From Chitinophaga sp. HK235 (GTDB lineage: Bacteria > Bacteroidota > Bacteroidia > Chitinophagales > Chitinophagaceae): a stretch of 64,000 nucleotides of DNA. Location: contig NZ_CP073766.1 of NCBI RefSeq assembly GCF_018255755.1, positions 7,686,501 through 7,750,500 on the forward strand. Reading direction: 5' to 3'. A program made the translations under genes and the position numbers. This document shows positions 9,716 to 16,697 of the stretch, one piece after another. The notes under the pieces were generated by a model. The model ran no database searches. It had not been told where the DNA came from and saw only the letters and a program-made list of their open reading frames with translations. Position 1 is the stretch's first letter. Each line of letters opens with the position of its first letter.

Positions 9716-10069
9716 TTAATGCCTGATGGCAAAATGATAAGCCCAGAACATGGCCAGGAGCAGGAATAAAATGCTGAGGATGATAACGGCCAGGGATATA
9801 TAATTTTCTGTTTTTCTCCTGCTGCGGTAGCGTTTCCGTAATTTCCTCAGCACTTCCCATTTCATTTCGCGTATCCATCCCGGAATTTTCTCCTTATCTT
9901 TTATAGTAGCAAGACCTTCCAGGGCTTCACTGCAAAACGCACAATCGGTCAGGTGCATTTCCACCTCATGTTGTTCTTCAGCAGACAGCTTGCCCTGCAC
10001 ATAGTCCAGTAGCTGCTGTTGTGTCGGACAGCCGGTCGTTACAAATATATCGTTGAAATGCTCGTTCAT
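9716..10069 (-). CDS. Small membrane anti-sigma factor with zinc-finger domain
   Basis: Probably binds and restrains the sigma factor encoded just upstream. The 117-residue protein has the anti-sigma zinc motif H-x3-C-x2-C in HLTDCAFC, within an N-terminal helical domain. A single C-terminal membrane helix (ISLAVIILSILFLLLAMFWA) anchors it in the inner membrane. There is essentially no periplasmic domain, only about six residues, so any signal must be sensed at the membrane or by partners. It follows the sigma gene after 17 bases. Confidence 0.82.
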   Translation of the reverse strand: MNEHFNDIFVTTGCPTQQQLLDYVQGKLSAEEQHEVEMHLTDCAFCSEALEGLATIKDKEKIPGWIREMKWEVLRKLRKRYRSRRKTENYISLAVIILSILFLLLAMFWAYHFAIRH

Positions 10070-10086
10070 ATCACTATTGATGCAAA

Positions 10087-10668
10087 TTAACGCTTGTTTG
10101 CGCGTTGTTGTTTTTCCAGTATTAATTTGAGATTACGTTTGCCGTTCTGGATATAACTTTTTACCTGTAACAGGCTAAAGCCCGTTTGGTCGGCTATTTC
10201 CTGGTAGGACTTTTTTTGCAGGTAGAAAAGGTCTACACAGATTTTCTGTTCCGGATTCAGCAGATTAAGGGCTTGCTCCATATTGTTGAGCAGGAGGTCT
10301 TTTTCCTGATACACCCCTTTTTCTTCCTGGTCGGCTGCCAGTTCGCCGGCATGTCTGTCGGTAATCTCTTCCTTGTATTTCATATGGTGTTGCCGCAACT
10401 GCATGAGGCAATAGTTTTTGGTTACCTGGTATATCCAGGCCCGGAAAAACTGTATCTCATGTTTGTTGATATCGGACAATACTTTGAGAAAGATCTGCTG
10501 CACGGCGTCTCGTGCATCTTCTTCATTTTTCAGGTATTTCATACACATACCCAGCAATAGCAGGGCATAGCGGTCAAAAAGCACACCTATCCATTCACTG
10601 TTATTATCAGCTTTGAACCGTTGTAGTAATTCCTGGTCTGTTAGTTGTTGTATATCTGGATTGTTCAC
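10087..10668 (-). CDS. ECF-type RNA polymerase sigma factor
   Basis: Directs RNA polymerase to a stress or envelope regulon not identifiable here. The 193 residues show region 2 (about 20-95, with EDARDAVQQIFLKVL and FRAWIYQVTKNYCLMQLR) and region 4 with a helix-turn-helix (about 135-185, KKSYQEIADQTGFSLLQVKSYIQNGKR). It is followed by a membrane anti-sigma gene, the standard ECF arrangement. A second sigma/anti-sigma pair lies directly upstream on the same strand. Confidence 0.92.
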   Translation of the reverse strand: MNNPDIQQLTDQELLQRFKADNNSEWIGVLFDRYALLLLGMCMKYLKNEEDARDAVQQIFLKVLSDINKHEIQFFRAWIYQVTKNYCLMQLRQHHMKYKEEITDRHAGELAADQEEKGVYQEKDLLLNNMEQALNLLNPEQKICVDLFYLQKKSYQEIADQTGFSLLQVKSYIQNGKRNLKLILEKQQRANKR

Positions 10669-10749
10669 AGGCTAAATTGAATGCTGCATGTAAGATGCGG
10701 GCATCGGGAAATTCCATAAAGATAAGGGAATAACAAATTATAAATATGA

Positions 10750-10782
10750 ATTACGAATGCCCGGGCTTTCTTTATTCGTAAT
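10750..10782. terminator. Hairpin between the two sigma/anti-sigma modules
   Basis: Perfect 9-bp arms attacgaat (10750-10758) and attcgtaat (10774-10782) flank a GC-containing 15-base loop. Further cgtaatt copies follow up to about 10805. It lies just after the larger anti-sigma gene and probably ends its transcript, though there is no clear T-run. The arm belongs to an 'attacgaatta' family also seen at 36335-36360 and 59845-59875. Confidence 0.55.
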
Positions 10783-10807
10783 GCGTAATTGATATTTCGT
10801 AATTGAT

Positions 10808-11929
10808 TTACATGCTGTCCAGAGCCTGCTGTGCATTATTTTTGAGGGAGCCTTCCATACGGATCACTTCCTTGAACATGCGGCGGGCTTTAGCCATCTG
10901 GCCTTTGCTGCGATAGCAGATAGCGAGCTGGTAGCTGGCCATTTCCACGTATTTACCGGTGCTGTTGGCAGCAATTCGCCGGTATCTGTCGATGGCTTCG
11001 CTGAGATTGCCCTGTTGTTGGTATACCATGGCAGCCCTATAGAGGTATTCGTCGCTATTGATGGGTTCCTGTTTTCTTTCGGTGTCTTTTTTAGGTTCAG
11101 TTTCTTTTGTATCGCGTTTAGGTTCTGGTTTGATTTCCGGAACCGGTACCTGCGATTTATTCTCTGTATCTTTTACATTTTCCTTTGCTTTTTTGAGGGA
11201 ATCCTGCTGCTGTTTTTGGATGAGAATTGTTTTACGGATACTATCGGCCACGTGTTTTTTGTGCTGGGCCTTCAGGGCAGCAGCTTTGGCTTTGGCAACA
11301 GAGTCTGCTTTGGTGATGACGTTGGGCAGTGTGGGTATGGCAGCCGGAGCCTTAGGTGTTGCGGTGGCAGGTGTGGTGCTGGTGCCACCTCCGGTTTTAT
11401 TCGTTGTAGTTGCCGGCGTATTGGGATGTCCTCCGGTCACGATAGGCTGTTCGGTTACTTCTGTAGGGGGAGTGGCCGGAGTGGTATCTTTGGCTGCCGG
11501 TTGGGTAGAAAGCATATGGGGCGGTGCCGGTGGCTGGTTGCGCAGGTGTCCGCGCAATACATATACGCTGGCCACACCGATAGCTATAAAGGCGATCAGC
11601 CAGAAATACACCAGCATGCTCTCCTTGTTTTTCTCCTTTTTGGTGTATTGTGCCACCTTATGGACATGGGAAACCGGTTGTATACTGTCCTGTATATAAC
11701 GCTGGAGTTTTCCGGTAAGTTCCTGGTATTGTTCCGGAGCGCCTTCCTGTTCCAGTGCCTGCAGGGCATCAAAACAGAGATCGCAGTCGGCGAGGTGTTG
11801 TTCTACCAGGTGTTTTTCAACGTCTGTCAGCCTTCCGTCCATATAGCGTGGCAGCTGGTCTTTGTTGAGGCAACGGATACTGGAAAATACCTTTAGGATT
11901 TTTTCATTGTTTGGTTTACTACTAAACAT
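10808..11929 (-). CDS. Zinc-finger anti-sigma-like membrane protein with TPR domain
   Basis: Probable regulator of the sigma-like protein encoded upstream. The 373 residues comprise an N-terminal zinc-finger domain with H-x3-C-x2-C (HLADCDLC, about residues 45-52), one membrane helix near 105-125 (FWLIAFIAIGVASVYVL), a long Pro/Thr/Ala/Lys-rich linker and a C-terminal TPR region (about 290-373) predicted outside the membrane. TPRs usually bind other proteins, so a periplasmic partner is likely. The start codon overlaps the stop of the upstream gene by 8 bases, implying translational coupling. Confidence 0.78.
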   Translation of the reverse strand: MFSSKPNNEKILKVFSSIRCLNKDQLPRYMDGRLTDVEKHLVEQHLADCDLCFDALQALEQEGAPEQYQELTGKLQRYIQDSIQPVSHVHKVAQYTKKEKNKESMLVYFWLIAFIAIGVASVYVLRGHLRNQPPAPPHMLSTQPAAKDTTPATPPTEVTEQPIVTGGHPNTPATTTNKTGGGTSTTPATATPKAPAAIPTLPNVITKADSVAKAKAAALKAQHKKHVADSIRKTILIQKQQQDSLKKAKENVKDTENKSQVPVPEIKPEPKRDTKETEPKKDTERKQEPINSDEYLYRAAMVYQQQGNLSEAIDRYRRIAANSTGKYVEMASYQLAICYRSKGQMAKARRMFKEVIRMEGSLKNNAQQALDSM

Positions 11930-12491
11930 ATCCCTGATTCATATATAGCTTGGCTAGTTTCCCCTTGGCTGCTTTCAGCTGGTTTCTGAGTTTTTCACGC
12001 GTCAATCCTTTGGCAGCGGTCAGATCGGCAAAGCTTTTATTATCAATATAGAACTGTGTTATCAGATCGCGGTCATCTGCATTCATCCGTTGCAGCGCCT
12101 GTTCCAGCCTTACAGCCAGATCCTGGCGGTCGATGATGTTGGTACCTGCTTTCTCTACTTTGTTCTCAATATGCAGCAGGTCCCTGCCATCCCGTGACGG
12201 GTAGAAAGGAATATTTTTGTCTGGATTACTGAAATATCCTTTCTGTACATGCAAAATCCATTCGTTGGCCTTGTAGATAGTCTGCGTTTTAAGACTGGCG
12301 CTGAGCCGTTGTAAAAGAGAGGGGAATACTACGTTGGGGTCCGGATTCGGGGCTTTTTTCAGATAAGGCAGGGTAATGGCCACCAGCAAATGACTGTATC
12401 TGTCCATTAGTACGCCTTCTGCTTCCCGGTCTGCTTTACGGGCACGGGATATAAGGTCCTTATCTGATAAATTGGTTAACTGTTGATGCAT
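11922..12491 (-). CDS. Diverged sigma-70-family (ECF-like) factor
   Basis: A 189-residue protein that aligns by layout with the ECF factor 1.3 kb downstream: a start of the type LSDKDLISRARKADREAEGVLMDRYSHLL, a middle WILHVQKGYFSN and a C-terminal helix-turn-helix-like DRDLITQFYIDNKSFADL. Region 2 has lost the usual DA-x-Q-x-F core and the basic arginine-rich stretch, so it may not be a normal promoter-recognising factor. It is coupled to the TPR anti-sigma gene by an 8-base overlap and is divergent from the NlpC/P60 gene. Confidence 0.65.
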   Translation of the reverse strand: MHQQLTNLSDKDLISRARKADREAEGVLMDRYSHLLVAITLPYLKKAPNPDPNVVFPSLLQRLSASLKTQTIYKANEWILHVQKGYFSNPDKNIPFYPSRDGRDLLHIENKVEKAGTNIIDRQDLAVRLEQALQRMNADDRDLITQFYIDNKSFADLTAAKGLTREKLRNQLKAAKGKLAKLYMNQGYV

Positions 12492-12582
12492 AAACTTATT
12501 ACTCTATATTTACGTATAAAAGCAGAAAAAGTTCATTCAGACGCGAGATTATTGGATTAAAAAACGGAATTATACAATTTAT

Positions 12583-13359
12583 ATGCCATACGCTATTGTT
12601 GTGGTGCCTGTGGCGCCACTGAGAGCCACGCCAGCACACAGAAGTGAAATGATCTCTCAGCTGCTCTGGGGAGAAGGAGTGGAGATCATCAACACAGCCC
12701 CGGACGGATGGGTGGAAGTGGTTAACCAATATGACGGATATTCCGGCTGGGCCTCCCTTTCCCATCTGGAAGAAGTGCCGGAAGATGTTTACCACCATCC
12801 CGCCACCCATTATTTCTCCGACTGGATCAATGAAGTACATGTCAATGGTCGCCCGATGATGGTGCCTTTTGGTTGTCTGCTGAAAGGATATACCAACCTC
12901 ACCGCTAAATGGGGAAATGTGACGGTCACCTTACAGGAAAAGCCACATATATTATCACCTACGGGTAGCCCGGTTGATCCTAAACGATTGCTCGCAGATG
13001 CCATGAAATTCCTGAATACGGCTTATCTCTGGGGGGGTAGGAATGTCTTTGGGGTCGACTGTTCCGGCTTTGTGCAGAACGTATTCAAGTTGTCGGGTGT
13101 ACCGCTGCTGCGGGATGCTTCCCAGCAGGCTACACAAGGTACAACGGTTGACTTTTTACAGGAAACCAGGCTGGGGGACCTTGCATTTTTCGATAATCCG
13201 GAAGGAAAAATCACCCATGTCGGACTTTTACTCAATGATCACGAAATAATGCATGCTTCCGGTAAGGTACGCATCGATCCTATCGATAACCAGGGCATCA
13301 TTAATGCAGATACACAGATAAGAACGCACCAGCTGCGGATTATCAAACGGCTGTTTTAG
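12583..13359 (+). CDS. NlpC/P60 (C40) peptidoglycan peptidase with N-terminal SH3-like domain
   Basis: Predicted to cleave cell-wall stem peptides. The 258 residues contain an SH3b-like region at about 1-120 and the NlpC/P60 catalytic domain at about 125-255. The nucleophile Cys160 is in the motif GVDCSGF and His212 is in THVGLL. No signal peptide is visible at the ATG at 12583, so it may act on imported cell-wall fragments, as the similar cytoplasmic YkfC-type enzymes do; this localisation is inference. It is convergent with ppa. Confidence 0.9.
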   Translation: MPYAIVVVPVAPLRATPAHRSEMISQLLWGEGVEIINTAPDGWVEVVNQYDGYSGWASLSHLEEVPEDVYHHPATHYFSDWINEVHVNGRPMMVPFGCLLKGYTNLTAKWGNVTVTLQEKPHILSPTGSPVDPKRLLADAMKFLNTAYLWGGRNVFGVDCSGFVQNVFKLSGVPLLRDASQQATQGTTVDFLQETRLGDLAFFDNPEGKITHVGLLLNDHEIMHASGKVRIDPIDNQGIINADTQIRTHQLRIIKRLF

Positions 13360-13361
13360 CA

Positions 13362-13396
13362 GTCAAGCGAATTGCGGCTACCGCAATTCGCTTGAC
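13362..13396. terminator. Bidirectional terminator between NlpC/P60 gene and ppa
   Basis: A perfect 16-bp inverted repeat, gtcaagcgaattgcgg (13362-13377) and ccgcaattcgcttgac (13381-13396), with only cta as the loop. It begins 2 bases after the peptidase stop and ends 8 bases before the ppa stop. There is no long T-run. Confidence 0.8.
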
Positions 13397-13404
13397 CATT
13401 GAAA

Positions 13405-13944
13405 TTAGCTTTGTTTAAAGATCTTACGATAATCCTCAAAGCTCTTGATGATAATCTGCTCAGCTTTTTCCTTGTTCTGGAACTCTTCTACTGTTACAGA
13501 TTTCTTTTCGAGTCTTTTGTATTCCTCAAAGAAGTGTCTCATCTCATCAATAAAGTGAGGAGGCAGTTCAGAGATATCATTGATGTGGTTTACGCTCATA
13601 TCGTTGGCAGCCACAGCGATGATTTTATCATCGGCTTCTCCGCCGTCTACCATCTGCATCACACCGATTACTTTCGCTTCGATGATACACATAGGAACAC
13701 ATTCTACCTGAGACAGCACCAGGATGTCCAGTGGATCGTGGTCATCGCAGTAGGACTGAGGAATAAAACCATAATTGGCAGGATAATATACAGAAGAATA
13801 TAATACGCGGTCCAGCTTCAGCAAACCACTTTCTTTATCCAGTTCATATTTGGCACGGCATCCCTTTGGAATCTCAATAATTGCGTTTACAATATGCGGC
13901 ACCTCAGAACCAGGGCTCACACTATGCCAGGGATTTGTCATCAT
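13405..13944 (-). CDS. ppa: Soluble inorganic pyrophosphatase
   Basis: Hydrolyses pyrophosphate to drive biosynthesis. The 179-residue family I enzyme shows the substrate and metal-binding elements [30 protein letters not shown] and the signature [11 protein letters not shown] with its aspartate cluster. Two ATGs are adjacent at the start (13944 and 13941). The gene is monocistronic, convergent with the NlpC/P60 gene. Confidence 0.96.
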   Translation of the reverse strand: MMTNPWHSVSPGSEVPHIVNAIIEIPKGCRAKYELDKESGLLKLDRVLYSSVYYPANYGFIPQSYCDDHDPLDILVLSQVECVPMCIIEAKVIGVMQMVDGGEADDKIIAVAANDMSVNHINDISELPPHFIDEMRHFFEEYKRLEKKSVTVEEFQNKEKAEQIIIKSFEDYRKIFKQS

Positions 13945-14176
13945 AATAATCTACTTTTCTACTTTATGGTTTATTGTTCAAATTGATTAATGTTTGAAAA
14001 GTGAATACAACATTCACTTCACTTTTCATGAAGAATGGTTACGGTTTCCGGTCGTTGGCTACTGGAAATCAGTTACACATGCCATCCATTAATGCACGGC
14101 AAAATTAAGGGAACTCGCGGTTAATAGCTAAAAATTATCCTTTTCTTACCTATAAAAGTGTAAAAAGAGGCAAAAA

Positions 14177-14656
14177 TTATTTAACTGCAGGAACCGCCAT
14201 ACCACCGCTAGTGGTATCTGGTGTCAGCACGGTGGTGGAATCCAGCCCCTGGGTGGCTGGTGGAATATAGTTAGGTATTATACTTTCAAATGTCAGTGAA
14301 ATCTTCCATTGACCGCCTTCTTTTACCAGCTGAAGTACTTCCTTCTGGTGGGCGGATGAATTGAGGATGGTAACAGAAGCCTTGTCTCCATTTTCTTCTA
14401 TGCCTACTACTTCAATTTTGGCTTTCCTTATTTTTTCGCGCTCCGCATCACTGCGGCGTCCGTCAAAAATGGAATAGATCTGTATTACCTGTTGGGATTC
14501 TTTGGTGGCATAATCCCTTGCCTGGTCGAAGTTCGAATCCTGTATAGCGTGCATAAACGCCAGTGCTACCTCTTGTGGGGTGGCCCGTTTCTTACAGCTG
14601 CTCAGCAGCAGTATTCCCATCACTGCCAGTGTCAGAATTCGACGATAATTGGTCAT
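14177..14656 (-). CDS. DUF4878-type lipoprotein
   Basis: A 159-residue envelope protein of unknown role. The signal peptide ends in LLSSC, giving a lipidated Cys at about residue 21. The mature part (TPQEVALAFMHAIQDSNFDQA and the later QWKISLTF) has the compact cystatin-like layout of DUF4878 lipoproteins common in Bacteroidota. The last 30 residues are rich in Pro, Thr and Gly. It stands alone between ppa and phoH. Confidence 0.8.
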   Translation of the reverse strand: MTNYRRILTLAVMGILLLSSCKKRATPQEVALAFMHAIQDSNFDQARDYATKESQQVIQIYSIFDGRRSDAEREKIRKAKIEVVGIEENGDKASVTILNSSAHQKEVLQLVKEGGQWKISLTFESIIPNYIPPATQGLDSTTVLTPDTTSGGMAVPAVK

Positions 14657-14821
14657 GCGGTCGATAATTATAATATCACAACAAAAATAGGGTTAAACAT
14701 TCAAATCTGCAAAGTTGCTATCACCGCAATGCTGTATCACAGGCTTCCGAACTGAATTATCCCTTTGAAAAAACAGGTGAACTTACTGCAAAGACCGTTA
14801 AAAAAGCGTTAATATTAGAAA

Positions 14822-14897
14822 TTTTTTGATTTTTGATTTAGAGATTCAATGATCTTCTTTCAAATCAAAAAATCCCCAAATCAAAAAATCAAAAAAA
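14822..14897. repeat. AT-rich inverted/direct repeat downstream of phoH
   Basis: The arm gatttttgattt (14828-14839) is complementary, with one bulged A, to aaatcaaaaaatc at 14862-14874; the same 13-mer is repeated directly at 14878-14890. It lies 3 bases after the phoH stop (reading leftwards) and probably ends that transcript. The sequence family is like that at 34480-34630. Confidence 0.6.
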
Positions 14898-14899
14898 TC

Positions 14900-15859
14900 T
14901 TAATCTTTTTCCTTGTCCGCTTCGTAGGCCCGTATAATGGCTTTTACCAGCCTGTGACGCACTACGTCTTCCTCATCCAGTTGTACTGACCCGATACCAT
15001 CGATATTACGCAGGATACGGGAGGCTTTTTCAAGGCCCGATTTCTGGTTCTTTGGCAGGTCAATCTGGGTAAGGTCGCCAGTGATAATGGCTTTGGCAGA
15101 TGCGCCGATACGGGTGAGGAACATCTTGAGTTGCAGGTCGGTGGCATTTTGCGCTTCGTCCAGGATAATAAAGGAATTATCCAGCGTACGGCCACGCATA
15201 TAAGCCAGCGGCGCTATTTCAATGATACGGTTGGTCATGTAGTAGCTCAGCTTCTCTGCAGGGATCATATCGTCGAGCGCATCGTACAATGGCCGCAGAT
15301 ATGGATCGATCTTCTCTTTCAGATCCCCCGGCAGGAATCCAAGGCTTTCACCTGCTTCCACCGCCGGACGGGTAAGGATGATTTTCTTAACAGCTTTGTT
15401 TTTTAATGCACGTACCGCCAGCGCTACCGCCGTATAGGTTTTACCTGTACCCGCAGGACCGATAGCAAATACAATGTCATTCTTGTCCGCCAGCGCTACC
15501 ATTTTTTTCTGGTTGGCAGTGCGGGCCCGTACTGTACGGGCATTAGGACCAAAAACCAGTACCTCATTGGGATTGCGGTCACTGAAATGATCCACCCGCG
15601 TACCTTCTTCATCACCCAGGATCTGCTCAAAGTAGTTCTCCGTCAGATTCCCGTTGCGCTCCAGGTATTTTACGATTTGACTGATTTTTTCCTCCGCTGT
15701 GGCCACTTCTTCCGGTGACCCACTTAATTTTAACTGGGTACCCCTGGACAGGATCTTCAGCAGCGGGAATTTTTTCTTCAGCAAATCCAGTTTTCCGTTG
15801 TTTACTCCGAAAAACTCAATGGGATTAATACTATCTAAATTAATAATGGATTCAGTCAA
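14900..15859 (-). CDS. phoH: PhoH family ATPase
   Basis: An ATPase/putative RNA-processing protein; PhoH-like proteins are linked to RNA metabolism, but the exact role is unsettled. The 319 residues contain an N-terminal KH-like part at 1-100, Walker A GPAGTGKT at 134-141 and Walker B FIILDEAQN near 233. The start is TTG at 15859: an in-frame TAA lies five codons upstream and no ATG intervenes, while the next Met is far inside the protein. Confidence 0.93.
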   Translation of the reverse strand: MTESIINLDSINPIEFFGVNNGKLDLLKKKFPLLKILSRGTQLKLSGSPEEVATAEEKISQIVKYLERNGNLTENYFEQILGDEEGTRVDHFSDRNPNEVLVFGPNARTVRARTANQKKMVALADKNDIVFAIGPAGTGKTYTAVALAVRALKNKAVKKIILTRPAVEAGESLGFLPGDLKEKIDPYLRPLYDALDDMIPAEKLSYYMTNRIIEIAPLAYMRGRTLDNSFIILDEAQNATDLQLKMFLTRIGASAKAIITGDLTQIDLPKNQKSGLEKASRILRNIDGIGSVQLDEEDVVRHRLVKAIIRAYEADKEKD

Positions 15860-15956
15860 TGATTCAATGATTTAAAGTCCAGGAAATAGTCGGAATTTCT
15901 TACTCCGAATATATGAATTTACGCCCAACCTGGAGAGCAGTATTGTTAAGCAATTA

Positions 15957-16412
15957 CTAAATTCTGTAACCGTTTTGTTTGAATGCTTCTACTTTAGCGG
16001 CAACGTCTTTATTGCCCAGACCCAGGATGCGTGCACACAGAACAGCAGCATTGCGTGCTCCGGCTTTACCTACGGCCAAAGTGCCTACTGGTAAGCCTGC
16101 CGGCATCTGAACAATAGAATACAGTGCATCTACTCCTCCAGGTAAACCTCCTTCCAAAGGTACGCCCAATACAGGTAATGATGTATAGGCAGATACAACG
16201 CCAGGCAACGCTGCAGCCATGCCAGCCGCGGCAATTACCACTCCAAAACCTTTCTCCTGCGCTGTGATACACAGTTCTCTTACTTTGTCAGGATTACGAT
16301 GTGCAGAGGCTACAACCATTTCACTCTCAATGCCAAAGTATTGCAGATACTTCTGTGACTCTTCCATTACCGGTTTGTCACTCTCAGAACCCATGATAAT
16401 CAAAACTCTCAT
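15957..16412 (-). CDS. purE: N5-carboxyaminoimidazole ribonucleotide mutase PurE
   Basis: Moves the carboxyl group from N5-CAIR to give CAIR in purine synthesis. The 151 residues have the class I PurE motifs: IIMGSESDKPVM at the nucleotide-binding start, SAHRNPD with the catalytic His, and GVPLEGGLPGGVDALYSIVQMP. The ATG at 16412 is chosen over the TTG one codon upstream. No purK is adjacent. Confidence 0.95.
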   Translation of the reverse strand: MRVLIIMGSESDKPVMEESQKYLQYFGIESEMVVASAHRNPDKVRELCITAQEKGFGVVIAAAGMAAALPGVVSAYTSLPVLGVPLEGGLPGGVDALYSIVQMPAGLPVGTLAVGKAGARNAAVLCARILGLGNKDVAAKVEAFKQNGYRI

Positions 16413-16697
16413 CAATTTGTGTTTTATTTATGTGAAAATTAGTTTATTTGTAGTGGTCAGTCCCGCTGGAAACGAATGCGAAGATATTGATCAATTGACA
16501 AAAACAGAAAACTGAAAATCCACAACAGGTGGATAATTCCCTGTATAACAGGCCGTACTGGACACCCCGGCACCCTGGAAATGCGGAAAATAGGGTGAAA
16601 TTGGACCTTTTATCACTGCAATACCGCTTTTTACTATAATAATGTCTATTTTGGAGCAACAAAAACACAACGGTCTTAGAATCCCGCTATTAATTAA

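Noticed and set aside
11015..11896. Long plus-strand frames opposite the TPR anti-sigma gene
   Set aside because: Their Phe/Cys/Gly-rich content is the complement of the Lys/Pro/Thr-rich linker. There is no ribosome site or domain.
14862..14890. Tandem aaatcaaaaaatc units considered as a CRISPR fragment
   Set aside because: Only two AT-rich units with 3-base spacing, no unique spacers of CRISPR size and no cas genes; better explained as a terminator-like repeat.
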